A stretch of DNA of 64,000 nt from Nocardia neocaledoniensis (GTDB lineage Bacteria > Actinomycetota > Actinomycetes > Mycobacteriales > Mycobacteriaceae): contig NZ_QGTL01000013.1 of the NCBI RefSeq assembly GCF_003182135.1, positions 62,001-126,000 of the forward strand, written 5' to 3'. The position numbers and the translations under genes were made by a program. Of this stretch, positions 1-8,631 are shown in pieces. Each line of letters starts with the position of its first letter. Within the stretch, counting starts at the first letter, position 1. The notes under the pieces are model-generated. The model was not told the DNA's origin. It made no database searches and was given only the letters and a program-made list of their open reading frames with translations.

Positions 1-2
1 CC

Positions 3-2225
3 ACCGTGCTCGGCACCGACGACGCGCCGATCACCGACGCCGACCGGATCCGGCCGCTCCGGGTGGGCAACCCGGCCTACATCGTCTACACCTCCGGCTC
101 CACCGGCACCCCGAAGGGCGTGGTCGTCACCCACGGCGGCATCTCGAACTTCGCCGCCGAGTGCGCCGACCGGTACGACGTGCGGCCGGGCAGCCGGATC
201 CTGCACTTCGCCACCCCGAGCTTCGACGGCGCCATGCTCGACATCCTGTTCGCGCTCGGCGGCGCCGCGACGCTGGTGATCGCGCCCCCCGGCATCGTCG
301 GCGGCGAGGAACTGCGGCAGCTCTACATCCGCGAACGCATCACGCACGCCTTCGTCACCACGGCGGCGCTGGGCACCGTCGACCCGACCGGGGTGCACTC
401 GCTGGCGCACGTGCTCGTCGGCGGCGAGGCGCTGCCGCCGGATCTGCTGGCGCGGTGGGCGCCGGGCCGCAACTTCTACAACGTGTACGGGCCCACCGAG
501 ACCACCATCGTCACGCTGATGCCGCAGCCGATGAGCCCGCAGGGGCCGATCACCATCGGCGGCCCCATCCGCGGCGTCGCGGCGACCGTGCTCGACCGGC
601 GGCTGCACCCGACTCCGATCGGCGTCACCGGCGAACTGCAGCTGGCCGGGTCGGCGCTGGCCCGCGGCTACCACAACCGGCCGGGGCTCACCGCCCAGCG
701 CTTCGTCGCCAATCCCTATGGCGCGCCGGGCGAACGGATGTACCGCACGGGCGACCTGGTGCGCTGGCGCGACGGCGCGAAGTCGGCGCTGGACGTGGAA
801 TACGTCGGCCGCACCGACCACCAGGTGAAGGTGCGCGGGTTCCGCATCGAACTCGGCGAGATCGACGTCGCGTTCGGTCGTCACCCCGATGTCGAGTTCG
901 CGCTCACCATCGGGCACAAGACCGCGGCGGGCTCGACCGCGCTGGTCTCGTACGTGAAGGCGCGGGCGGGCCTCGCGCCGACGGTGCGGGAACTGCTCGA
1001 CCACGTCGGCGCGCACGTGCCGAACTACATGGTCCCGCAGTCGGTCATGCTGCTCGACGAGGTGCCGCTGAACCCGGTCGGCAAGCTCGACCGGGCCCGG
1101 CTGCCCGAACCGGTCTTCACCGCGACCGAGGGGTACCGCGCGCCGGTGACCGCGGCCGAGGTCACGCTGTGCGCGGTCTTCGCCGACGTGCTCGGCGTGG
1201 AACGGGTCGGCGCCGACGACGGCTTCTTCGAACTCGGCGGCAACTCGCTGCTGGCCACCAAGGTCGTCGCGGCGCTGCGCGAGCAAGGCTACGACATGCC
1301 GGTCCAGCTGATGTTCGGCGACGCGACCCCGGCCGGGATCGCGGCCAGGCTCGACGGCGCCGACGCGGGCGCGGCGATGGCGGCGGCCACCGCCCCGGTG
1401 CTGCCGATCCGCCCGTCGACCGGTCCGCACGACACCCCGCTGTTCTGCGTGCACCCGGCCATCGGCCTGTCCTGGTGCTACGCGGGGCTGCTCGCGCACC
1501 TGGCGCCGCAGCGCCCGGTGTACGGCCTGCAGGCGCCGCACGTCTCCGGCGACGAACGCTTCACCTCCATCCCCGAAGCCGCCGGACACTATGTGGCCCA
1601 CATCAAGTCGATCCAGCCGCACGGTCCCTACCACCTGCTCGGCTGGTCGCTCGGCGGCCTGATCGCGCAGGAGGTCGCCGTGCAACTGCAGGACGCGGGG
1701 GAGGACGTCGCCCTGCTGGCCATGCTGGACAGCTACCAGCTCGGCGATCGCTGGCTCGACACGTCGATGCCCAGCGTCGCCGACATCCTCGGCGAGTTCG
1801 GCGCCGACGTCCTCGGTGGGGCACCGGTGCCCGCCGACATCGACCTGCACGAAGCGGCGGATCTGCTGCGGGCACAGCCGGGCCCGTTCGCCGCGCTCTC
1901 GGTCGAGAACCTCGAACGGCTCTACACCGGCTACGCCGACGGCACGGTGATGGCGAACCGGTTCCGGCCCCGCACCTTCGACGGTGATCTGCTGTTCTTC
2001 ACCGCCGCGGCGGACGAGATCAACGCCGCCGACCCGGCGCGCCGGGCCGAGGCGTGGCAGCCGTTCGTCACCGGCAACATCCACAACCACGACCTGCCCT
2101 GCAGGCACGCGGCGATGACGACGCCGGAATCGCTGGCGGTGATCGGCCCCGTGCTGCATCGCCACCTCGACGCCGTCCCGGAGATCACCGTGTGCGGCGG
2201 CGGCCAGAAGGAGATGCGTCCGTGA
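3..2225 (+). CDS. Nonribosomal peptide synthetase, C-terminal A-T-TE part (5' end outside window)
   Basis: This is the end of a large NRPS whose reading frame is already open at the left edge. The visible order is an adenylation domain from core A3 (YTSGSTGTPKG) through YGPTE, YRTGDLVRW, VRGFRIELGEID and NPVGKLDR, then a peptidyl carrier domain with the phosphopantetheine serine in ELGGNSLL (codon 1245), then a type I thioesterase with GWSLGG (serine codon 1647). The last module therefore activates one amino acid, and the thioesterase releases the finished peptide by hydrolysis or cyclisation. The stop overlaps the start of the ABC exporter ATPase (GTGA), which suggests the exporter carries this product. 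I did not derive a substrate code because too much depends on alignment. Confidence 0.93.
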   Translation, partial: TVLGTDDAPITDADRIRPLRVGNPAYIVYTSGSTGTPKGVVVTHGGISNFAAECADRYDVRPGSRILHFATPSFDGAMLDILFALGGAATLVIAPPGIVGGEELRQLYIRERITHAFVTTAALGTVDPTGVHSLAHVLVGGEALPPDLLARWAPGRNFYNVYGPTETTIVTLMPQPMSPQGPITIGGPIRGVAATVLDRRLHPTPIGVTGELQLAGSALARGYHNRPGLTAQRFVANPYGAPGERMYRTGDLVRWRDGAKSALDVEYVGRTDHQVKVRGFRIELGEIDVAFGRHPDVEFALTIGHKTAAGSTALVSYVKARAGLAPTVRELLDHVGAHVPNYMVPQSVMLLDEVPLNPVGKLDRARLPEPVFTATEGYRAPVTAAEVTLCAVFADVLGVERVGADDGFFELGGNSLLATKVVAALREQGYDMPVQLMFGDATPAGIAARLDGADAGAAMAAATAPVLPIRPSTGPHDTPLFCVHPAIGLSWCYAGLLAHLAPQRPVYGLQAPHVSGDERFTSIPEAAGHYVAHIKSIQPHGPYHLLGWSLGGLIAQEVAVQLQDAGEDVALLAMLDSYQLGDRWLDTSMPSVADILGEFGADVLGGAPVPADIDLHEAADLLRAQPGPFAALSVENLERLYTGYADGTVMANRFRPRTFDGDLLFFTAAADEINAADPARRAEAWQPFVTGNIHNHDLPCRHAAMTTPESLAVIGPVLHRHLDAVPEITVCGGGQKEMRP

Positions 2226-3211
2226 GTTTGGCGGTAGAAGTACGCGGCCTCGCCAAGAGTTACGGCAAGGTGCGGGTACTGAAGGAGATCGACCTGGAGA
2301 TCCCGGCGGGCACCGTGCTCGGCCTGCTGGGGCCCAACGGCGCGGGCAAGACGACGACCGTGCGGATCGTCACCACGCTGTTGCGCCCCGACGCCGGCTC
2401 GATCCGGGTCGCCGGGGTCGACGTGCTGGCCGACCCGGCCACCGCGCGGACCCGGATCGGCCTGTCCGGTCAGTACGCGGCGGTCGACGCCAACCTGACC
2501 GGCTACGAGAACCTGCGGATGGTGGCGCGCCTGTACGGCATGTCCCGCAAGCAGGCGGTCGAGCGGGCCGAGCAGCTGCTCACCGCGCTCGGCCTCGACC
2601 ACGCGGCGAGCCGCCGGGCAGGCACCTACTCCGGTGGCATGGCGCGCCGGCTCGACCTGGCGGGCGCGCTGGTCGCGCGGCCGCCGGTGGTCGTGCTCGA
2701 CGAGCCGACCACCGGCCTCGACCCGCGCGGGCGGCTCGACATGTGGCAGGTGATCGGCGAACTCGTCGACGACGGCACCACCGTGCTGCTGACCACGCAG
2801 TACCTGGAGGAAGCCGACCTGCTCGCCGACCGCATCACGGTGATCGACAAGGGCACCGTGATCGCGCGCGGCTCGGCCGACGAGCTCAAGACCTCGATCG
2901 GCGGCGACCGGCTCACCGTCACCCTGGCCGCCGGGCAGGACGCCTCGGCCGCGATCACGGTGCTCGGGCAGGTCGGCGTCGGCGAACCCATCCACGAACC
3001 GGGCAGCGACGAAGTGTCGGTGGTGGTCGGCAACGGCTCGCGCACCATGGTCGAGGCGCTGCGCCGCCTCGACGACGCGGGCGTGTGCGTCGTCGACGCC
3101 GTGGTCGTGCGGCCCACCCTCGACGACGTGTTCCTGTCTCTCACCGGCACCCCGGCCGAACCGGCCGTCGAGCCCGAAACCGACGATGTGCAAGAGGAGA
3201 TTCTCTCGTGA
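2222..3211 (+). CDS. ABC transporter ATP-binding protein, daunorubicin-resistance (DrrA) type
   Basis: A 329-residue cytoplasmic ATPase. It has Walker A (GPNGAGKTTT, about residue 37), the ABC signature SGGMARR, Walker B (VVVLDEPTTGLD) and the long C-terminal extension typical of DrrA-type subunits that export antibiotics or lipids. The GTG start at 2222 overlaps the NRPS stop and gives a protein that begins directly at the ABC fold; an in-frame upstream start at 2054 would add only NRPS shadow sequence. The gene ends in a GTGA overlap with the permease. It is probably translated with its neighbours and powers secretion of the peptide made upstream. Confidence 0.92.
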   Translation: MSLAVEVRGLAKSYGKVRVLKEIDLEIPAGTVLGLLGPNGAGKTTTVRIVTTLLRPDAGSIRVAGVDVLADPATARTRIGLSGQYAAVDANLTGYENLRMVARLYGMSRKQAVERAEQLLTALGLDHAASRRAGTYSGGMARRLDLAGALVARPPVVVLDEPTTGLDPRGRLDMWQVIGELVDDGTTVLLTTQYLEEADLLADRITVIDKGTVIARGSADELKTSIGGDRLTVTLAAGQDASAAITVLGQVGVGEPIHEPGSDEVSVVVGNGSRTMVEALRRLDDAGVCVVDAVVVRPTLDDVFLSLTGTPAEPAVEPETDDVQEEILS

Positions 3212-4098
3212 GTTTGGTGCCGGATATCGCGGAAGATCCCGACACCCGCGACATGCCGATCCCGGCGAGTTCCCCGCGGCCCGCCGCCCCCGAGCAGGCT
3301 GCGCCGCGGGCGCGGTTCCTGCGCGACAGCGCGATCGTGGCGCACCGCAACCTGCTGACCATCCTGCGGGTGCCGACGCTGCTGGTCACCGCCACCATCC
3401 AGCCGCTGATGTTCGTGTTCCTGTTCGCCTACATCTTCGGCGCCTCGCTCGGCGGCGACCAGTACCGCGAGTTCCTGCTGGCGGGTATCTTCACCCAGAC
3501 GGTGGCGTTCAACGCCGCCTTCACCACCGTCGGCCTGGCCGGTGACCTGCAGAAGGGCATCATCGACCGGATGCGGACGCTGCCGATGTCGCGGCTGGCG
3601 GTGCTGATGGGGCGCACGCTGTCCGACCTCGTCGTCAACATCCTGAGCCTGGGCGTGATGGTGTTCTGCGGCTACATCGTGGGCTGGCGCATCCACGGCA
3701 GCCCGGCCGACGCCGCGCTGGCCTTCGCCATCATCCTGTTGTTCGCCTTCGCGATGTCGTGGGTGGGCGCGCTGACCGGGCTGATCTCGCCGACGGTCGA
3801 GGTGGCCCAGAGCGCGGGCCTGATCTGGATGTTCCCGCTGTCGTTCATCTCCTCGGCGTTCATCTCCGCCGAGACCCTGCCCGGCCCGCTGCGCACCATC
3901 GCGGAATGGAATCCGATCACCGCGGTGTCGGCGGCCGGCCGCAAGCTGTTCGACAACGACGCGCCGCCCTCGTTCGCGCCCGCCACGGGCTGGGCGGCCG
4001 ACAACTGCATCCTGTACGCGGTGATCTGCTCGGTCGTCATCCTGGCGATCGCGATGCCCGCCGCGCTGCTGCAGTACCGGAAGGTCGCCAGCCACTAG
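3208..4098 (+). CDS. ABC-2 type permease, DrrB family
   Basis: A 296-residue membrane protein with a polar N-terminus of about 45 residues followed by about six hydrophobic helices, the usual DrrB layout. It pairs with the preceding ATPase to form a drug or lipid exporter. The GTG start lies in a GTGA overlap with the ATPase stop. The first ten bases of this gene and of the ATPase gene are identical (GTGAGTTTGG), so both share the same coupled initiation context. The DrrA/DrrB pair behind an NRPS thioesterase points to export of, or self-protection against, the encoded peptide. Confidence 0.9.
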   Translation: MSLVPDIAEDPDTRDMPIPASSPRPAAPEQAAPRARFLRDSAIVAHRNLLTILRVPTLLVTATIQPLMFVFLFAYIFGASLGGDQYREFLLAGIFTQTVAFNAAFTTVGLAGDLQKGIIDRMRTLPMSRLAVLMGRTLSDLVVNILSLGVMVFCGYIVGWRIHGSPADAALAFAIILLFAFAMSWVGALTGLISPTVEVAQSAGLIWMFPLSFISSAFISAETLPGPLRTIAEWNPITAVSAAGRKLFDNDAPPSFAPATGWAADNCILYAVICSVVILAIAMPAALLQYRKVASH

Positions 4099-4108
4099 CG
4101 CTGCGAAC

Positions 4109-4149
4109 GACGAAGGCCGCCGCCCCGATTCGGGGTGGCGGCCTTCGTC
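4109..4149. terminator. Strong bidirectional terminator hairpin
   Basis: A perfect 13-bp inverted repeat (GACGAAGGCCGCC at 4109-4121 with its complement at 4137-4149), with four more C:G pairs inside the loop. It lies between the convergent ends of the permease gene and rbpA, so it can stop transcription from either side. There is no long T-run, which is common in high-GC actinobacteria. Confidence 0.85.
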
Positions 4150-4166
4150 GTCGGGGTGGGTACCCG

Positions 4167-4502
4167 TTACCCGCGGCGGCGGGTCTTGAGCAGTTCGAGG
4201 CGCTCCTTGAGCAGCTCCTCGAGCTCCTCCTTGCTGCGCCGTTCGAGCAGCATGTCCCAGTGGGTGCGCGGCGGCTTGACCTTCTTGGTCTCCACCGTGG
4301 TGCCCTCCATGAGCTGCCCCTCCTGGCCGTTGCGGCACAGCCAGGTGGGCGGGATCTCCGCGTCGTCGGCGAACGGGACGTCGAATTCCTCACCGTTGTC
4401 GGTGCGGTAGCGGGCGATCCGGCGCGGGGCCAGGTCGTGGTCGCGATCGGTCTCGTAGCTCACCGCTCCGAGCCGACTGCCTCGGAGTACGCGATCTGCC
4501 AT
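4167..4502 (-). CDS. rbpA: RNA polymerase-binding protein RbpA
   Basis: A 111-residue protein matching the actinobacterial transcription factor RbpA. It starts MADRVLRGSRLGAVSYETD, has a basic segment (RRIARYRTDNGEEF), a zinc-binding-like core around TWLCRNGQEG, and a C-terminal sigma-interaction part with THWDMLLERRSKEELEELL. RbpA binds core polymerase and group 1/2 sigma factors, stabilises the open complex and raises tolerance to rifampicin. A sigma-H/sigma-R-like promoter lies upstream (4589-4614). Length and sequence are both typical, so the call is firm. Confidence 0.97.
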   Translation of the reverse strand: MADRVLRGSRLGAVSYETDRDHDLAPRRIARYRTDNGEEFDVPFADDAEIPPTWLCRNGQEGQLMEGTTVETKKVKPPRTHWDMLLERRSKEELEELLKERLELLKTRRRG

Positions 4503-4588
4503 GTGTGCTCCCTGTCTTCGGCGGCTGACGCCGCGGGTCCGCGGCCGTGGCGGTTCTCGGCGCGCGAACTGGTCGTGGTCCTACCGTT

Positions 4589-4614
4589 AACGCGCGGGAC
4601 GTCTGAACTGTTCC
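4589..4614 (-). promoter_or_regulatory. Sigma-H/sigma-R-type promoter for rbpA
   Basis: Read on the minus strand there is GGAAC, exactly 18 bases, then GTT, close to the consensus GGGAAT-N18/19-GTT of the thiol-stress sigma factor (SigR in Streptomyces, SigH in mycobacteria). Streptomyces rbpA is known to be SigR-dependent. The start codon is about 85 bases downstream. The GGAAC also forms part of a palindrome GTTCCA-N6-TGGAAC (4610-4627) that could be a separate operator. Confidence 0.6.
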
Positions 4615-4717
4615 ATTGTAGTGGAACCGCCGAAGATGCCGAGCGCGCCATGAGCCGTGCCCGCTGAGCGAGACCTGAGCCGGTGTTTCGGCCGCCGGAC
4701 GGCTAGGGTTTCGCAGC

Positions 4718-5044
4718 ATGTCGCGCAGTCGCCTGCTGTCCTGCCTGTGGTGCGGGCGGGAGATCGTGGATTCCGAGTCGGGTCGCCGCCGCCGCTATTG
4801 CCGCCAGTCGTGCCGTCAGCGCGCCTACGAGCATCGCACCAGCCTCAGGGGGACGGGGATTCCGGAGGACGCCGTGGTGCTCTCCGCCCAGGAAGCCGCC
4901 GATCTGGCCGACCGGTGGTTCGCCGCCCGGTGCGCCGCCGAGGACGTGGCCACCGCGGTCGATGAGGGCGCCGAGCACGACGAGCTGGCGAAGCTGAGCG
5001 CGACCCTCGTGCAACTGGCGCGCGAAGCCGAACGGTTGCGCTGA
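4718..5044 (+). CDS. Small Cys-rich zinc-finger-like protein, unknown function
   Basis: A 108-residue protein. Its first third has a CLWCGREI...RYCRQSCRQRAYE pattern (CxxC then CxxxC), like the short zinc fingers found on many actinobacterial DNA- or RNA-associated proteins. The rest is helical and acidic. I cannot name a function. It is divergent from rbpA, which suggests a shared or neighbouring promoter region (4503-4717). Its 3' end faces the membrane protein gene at 5059. The start is set by ATG 4718. Confidence 0.75.
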   Translation: MSRSRLLSCLWCGREIVDSESGRRRRYCRQSCRQRAYEHRTSLRGTGIPEDAVVLSAQEAADLADRWFAARCAAEDVATAVDEGAEHDELAKLSATLVQLAREAERLR

Positions 5045-5058
5045 CGCCGCGCCCCCGG

Positions 5059-6102
5059 TCAGGCCGGGTCGGCGCCGGCCCGGTCGAGCTCGCGGGCGCG
5101 CAGGTACACCGCCGTCACCCCGCCCGCCACCAGCACGGCGAGCGCGGCCGCCGCCCCGGCGGTCGCGAGGTCGGGGGCGGTCAGCGGCTGGCCACGCAAG
5201 GCCTGCCACAGCACGAGCGTGAGCAGCCCGAAGTACCCGAGGACCGCGACACCCAGCACGGCCGCCCTGACCTTCTCCGTGCGCAGCCACCGGTACCGGG
5301 GGGCCAGGGCGACCAGGCCCACCGCGAGCAGCAGCAGCACCTGGATGCCGTGCAATCCCACGAAATGCGGGATGCGCAGGTCGCCGCCGCTGGTGCTCCA
5401 GTGGGTGATCGGCATCGCGCCGACGCCGTCGCGTGCCGCGTCCCCGGTCGCGCCGCCGGCGTGCACGGTGTGCCCGGCCATCAGACCGACCACGGTCCCG
5501 TCGGCCTGGCGAACCAGCTGGGGTCCGGTGAAGCCCATGAGATAGCCGAGCGCCATGCCGGTCACCGCCAGCCACAACCCGGCCTTCAGCGCGATCGTGG
5601 TCGGCCGGTCGGCCAGCTTCTGCCACGAGATGATCACCGCCAGCACGAGATTGGCGAGGAACAGGCCGGGGACGCCGGAGGCGAACACCTGCTGCCCGAT
5701 CTGGTTGACCGGATCCTGTGCGGTGTTGAAATGGCTGAACGTCCCGCGCGCGGCCTGCAGCGCGATGAAGCCGACATCGAGTACCCCGGTGACCGCGAAG
5801 ACGGTGCCCAGCCACCAGGTCGCGCGGCGCCCCCGGTGCGGCAGCCGCAGGATCCAGGCCAGCGTGAGGCCGTAGAGGGCGAAGGCGAGACCGAATTTCG
5901 CCGGTTTGAGCCACACCGATTCGCCGAGCAGCGGCCGGTCGTCGACCACCATGCCGATCATCGACACCAGGACCAGCGCGCCCATCAGCGCGGAATTCAC
6001 CAGCAGCGGCCCGTGCCACGGCGCGGTCGCAGCGCCGTGGCGCGCCGGTGCGGCGCGGAACCGGGCTCGGGACAGGGTGCGGGAGAGATCGATCGTCGCC
6101 AT
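5059..6102 (-). CDS. Integral membrane protein, unknown function
   Basis: A 347-residue protein with about eight hydrophobic helices and a positively charged N-terminus of about 30 residues. Notable segments are WLKPAKFGLAFALYG and GDLRIPHFVGLHGIQVLLL; the single histidines in helices (HFVGLHG) could bind a metal or cofactor, but this is inference. No catalytic motif is clear. It stands alone, convergent with the zinc-finger gene, with about 100 bp to the SDR gene on its other side. I leave it as a conserved hypothetical membrane protein. Confidence 0.8.
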   Translation of the reverse strand: MATIDLSRTLSRARFRAAPARHGAATAPWHGPLLVNSALMGALVLVSMIGMVVDDRPLLGESVWLKPAKFGLAFALYGLTLAWILRLPHRGRRATWWLGTVFAVTGVLDVGFIALQAARGTFSHFNTAQDPVNQIGQQVFASGVPGLFLANLVLAVIISWQKLADRPTTIALKAGLWLAVTGMALGYLMGFTGPQLVRQADGTVVGLMAGHTVHAGGATGDAARDGVGAMPITHWSTSGGDLRIPHFVGLHGIQVLLLLAVGLVALAPRYRWLRTEKVRAAVLGVAVLGYFGLLTLVLWQALRGQPLTAPDLATAGAAAALAVLVAGGVTAVYLRARELDRAGADPA

Positions 6103-6200
6103 GGGATCGACGGTAGAAATCCGGTGTGCCGCAAGACCTCCCGCCGCGGAGTGGTTCCGCGCCCCCTACTCCGGTAGGGGCCGCCCTACCGGAGTGCGGC

Positions 6201-7052
6201 TCAGATGCCCAGGCGCCAGATGACGGCGTCGACCGCGCGCGGCGACACGGTCGCGACGGCCTGCAGGATCCGGGTGTAGCGCGGGTACAGCTCGATCGGC
6301 CTGGTGCGCAGGGCGGTGCGGATCCAGTCGGCGGCCTGCTCGGCGGTGAGCGCCGCCGCGTCGTCGTAGGCGCCGGTGGGCGCGATCATCTCGGTGCGCA
6401 CCAGCGGGAATCCGAGCGTGGTGACGTGTACGCCCCGCGATCGCGTCTCGGCGCCGAGGCTGCGCCCGAACGCGCCGAGGGCGGCCTTGGACGCGTGGTA
6501 GGCGGTGAACTTCGGCATGCTGCCCGCCGCGACGCCCCAGGTGGCGACGTTGACGACGTGCCCGTCGCCCGCGGCGAGCATCGCGGGCAGCAGTCCCATG
6601 GTGAGCCGCGCCGCGCCGAAGTAGTTCAGCGCCATCGTGCGCTCGTAGTCGTGGAAGCGGTCGGTGGCCTCGGCCGCGTGGCGCCGGATCGACCGGCCCG
6701 CGTTGTTCACCAGCACGTCGACGGTGCCGTACTCGTCGAGCACCGTCTTGACCAGCGCGTCGGTGTCGTCGGCGTCGGACAGGTCGCAGGTGACGGCCTC
6801 GGCCTGACCGCCGTTCGCGCGGACCGCGTCGCGCACCTCGAACAGTGGTTCCGCTGTGCGGGCGACGAGGATCAGCCGGGCGCCGTCGCGGCCGAGCGCG
6901 TGGGCCGCCGCCCGGCCGACACCGGAGGACGCCCCGGTCAGCAGCACGGTCTTGCCCGCGATCTCGTGGCGCTCGCCCAGCACGAGCCGCGCCACCGTCC
7001 GCGGTACGGCCGGGGGATTGAGCAGCAGGGACCGGGCGAGGCGTTCGAGCAC
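6201..7052 (-). CDS. Short-chain dehydrogenase/reductase
   Basis: A 283-residue SDR with an N-terminal leader of about 30 residues before the Rossmann fold. It has the NAD(P)-binding motif TGASSGVG, the structural NNAG, a catalytic Ser in VNVATWG..., and YHASK (YxxxK). The leader and the C-terminal extension (ELYPRYTRILQAVATVSPRAVD) fit membrane-associated SDRs acting on lipid or fatty-acyl substrates, but the substrate cannot be read. A palindrome with arms AATTTAC/GTAAATT lies 31 bp upstream, a likely operator. Confidence 0.88.
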   Translation of the reverse strand: MLERLARSLLLNPPAVPRTVARLVLGERHEIAGKTVLLTGASSGVGRAAAHALGRDGARLILVARTAEPLFEVRDAVRANGGQAEAVTCDLSDADDTDALVKTVLDEYGTVDVLVNNAGRSIRRHAAEATDRFHDYERTMALNYFGAARLTMGLLPAMLAAGDGHVVNVATWGVAAGSMPKFTAYHASKAALGAFGRSLGAETRSRGVHVTTLGFPLVRTEMIAPTGAYDDAAALTAEQAADWIRTALRTRPIELYPRYTRILQAVATVSPRAVDAVIWRLGI

Positions 7053-7083
7053 GAGGACTCCTGGGTGTCGGCGCGGCGGCAGG

Positions 7084-7103
7084 AATTTACCAAGTAGTAA
7101 ATT
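7084..7103. promoter_or_regulatory. Palindromic operator upstream of the SDR gene
   Basis: AATTTAC and GTAAATT (7-bp perfect arms, 6-bp centre) form a 20-bp palindrome that touches the mqo stop codon and sits 31 bp from the SDR start. It is AT-rich in GC-rich surroundings. Size and symmetry suit a TetR-family dimer. No TetR gene is adjacent, so the regulator would act in trans. Confidence 0.5.
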
Positions 7104-8541
7104 ACAAAGGGGTCAATCCGGTGTCAACGTCCGACGGCAACAGCTCGGCGAGCAGGGGAGCCCATTCGTACCGGCGGGCCGGAAAACACCGCTCGAGCAG
7201 CTCGCGCATGATCGAGGGGGCGATCGACGCGCCCGGCGAGGCGCCGAGCAGCCCGGCCACGGTTCCGTCGGCGCCGGTCACCAGCTCGGTCCCGAATTCG
7301 AGCACCCCACCGCCCTTGCCGTCGGGCTTCACCAGCTGCGCGCGCTGCCCGGCCCGCACCAGCTCCCAGTCGGCCGGGTCGGCAGTCGGATAGAACCGGC
7401 GCAGCTGGGCGAACTTGCGCCGCCGCGACGCCAGCAGCTCGCTGATCAGAAACCGCACCAGATCGACGTTGCGCAGGGCGACGGACAGCAACGGCCGGAT
7501 GTTGTGCGGACGCAGCGTGGTGAACAGATCGGTGAGCTTGCCGGAGCGCAACAGCCGGGTGCTGAAGGTGGCGTACGGGCCGAACAGCAGCGACGCGGCA
7601 CCGTCGACCTCACGCCGGTCCAGGTGGGGCACCGACATCGGCGGCGCCCCGAGCGCGGCCTGGCTGTAGACCTTGGCGTGATGCTCGGCGACGACGTCCG
7701 GATTGTCGGTCCGCAGGAACTGGGCGCCGAGCGGGAACACGCCGTACCCGCGGACCTCCGGCAGCCCGGCCCGCTGCAGCAGGCGCAATGCGTACCCGCC
7801 CGCGCCCACGAAGACGAACCGGGTGCGGACCTGAAAACGCCTGCCGCTGCCGAGGTCTCGGCCGCGCACCGTCCACAGGCCGTCCTTCTCGCGGGTGAGT
7901 CCGGTGATCTCGCGGTGCAGCCGGACCGCGTTGCCCGCCGCCGTCATCGTCGCCAGCAGCGCTCGGGTGAGCGCGCCGAAATCGACATCGGTGCCGGCGA
8001 GATGCCGGGTCGCCGCCATCTGCTCCCGGTCGTCGCGGCCGCGCACGAGCAGCGGCGCCCACCGCTCGATCACCGCGCGATCCTCGGTGTACTCCATCTC
8101 CGCGAAGCCCGGCTGCTCGCGCAGGGTGGCGTAGCGCTGCCGCAGGTAGGCGATGTCGCGCTCGCCGAACACCACGGTCACGTGCGGCGTGGGATGGACG
8201 AAGGCGCCCGGGTCGGTCAGCGCGCCGCGGGCCGCCAGCGCCGCCCAGCACCGGCGGGAGAGCTCGAACTGCGCGGCGATGCCGGCGGGGCGCGTCCCGT
8301 CGTGCGGGTCGGGCATGTAGTTGAGTTCGCACAGACCCGAATGGCCGGTACCCGCGTTGTTCCACGGATGGCTGCTCTCGGCGGCCGGTTCGCCGAGCCG
8401 CTCGAACAGCGCGATCGACCAGTCCGGCGCGAGGGTGCTGAGCAGTGCGCCGAGCGTGGCGGACATGATGCCGCCGCCGATCAGGACGGCATCGAGCACG
8501 TCCTCGCCGGTGACGGAGTGCAGGGGCGTGGTCTCGGTCAT
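7102..8541 (-). CDS. mqo: Malate:quinone oxidoreductase
   Basis: A 479-residue FAD protein. It has the family's N-terminal dinucleotide site (DAVLIGGGIMSATLG), the Mqo signature ESSHPWNNAGTGHSGLCELNY, FVFVGAGGYAL, and the C-terminal GASPGASIAPSIM. It oxidises malate to oxaloacetate at the inner membrane and passes electrons to the quinone pool, bypassing NAD-linked malate dehydrogenase. ATG 8541 starts just before the FAD motif; the reading frame continues upstream only as antisense of the LysR gene. It is divergent from that LysR gene with 90 bp between, so LysR control is likely. Confidence 0.95.
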   Translation of the reverse strand: MTETTPLHSVTGEDVLDAVLIGGGIMSATLGALLSTLAPDWSIALFERLGEPAAESSHPWNNAGTGHSGLCELNYMPDPHDGTRPAGIAAQFELSRRCWAALAARGALTDPGAFVHPTPHVTVVFGERDIAYLRQRYATLREQPGFAEMEYTEDRAVIERWAPLLVRGRDDREQMAATRHLAGTDVDFGALTRALLATMTAAGNAVRLHREITGLTREKDGLWTVRGRDLGSGRRFQVRTRFVFVGAGGYALRLLQRAGLPEVRGYGVFPLGAQFLRTDNPDVVAEHHAKVYSQAALGAPPMSVPHLDRREVDGAASLLFGPYATFSTRLLRSGKLTDLFTTLRPHNIRPLLSVALRNVDLVRFLISELLASRRRKFAQLRRFYPTADPADWELVRAGQRAQLVKPDGKGGGVLEFGTELVTGADGTVAGLLGASPGASIAPSIMRELLERCFPARRYEWAPLLAELLPSDVDTGLTPL

Positions 8542-8593
8542 CTCGAACCTCCCGTGAGCTGATGTCCTGCCATCGTCAGGCCGCAGGGAGTGA

Positions 8594-8608
8594 TCCGTCC
8601 AATACGGA
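8594..8608. promoter_or_regulatory. LysR-type operator dyad between mqo and lysR
   Basis: TCCGT-N5-ACGGA is a 15-bp dyad inside the 90-bp gap between the divergent mqo and LysR genes. This is the position and approximate size of an LTTR recognition-binding site. The match is short, so it is a candidate only. Confidence 0.4.
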
Positions 8609-8631
8609 ATCGCCGAGGATATGATCCGAAA

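Noticed and set aside
1931..4338. Long open frames on the minus strand opposite the NRPS end and DrrAB genes
   Set aside because: They are antisense shadows created by high GC at third positions; composition is Arg/Gly/His-rich with no domain, and the plus-strand genes are clear.
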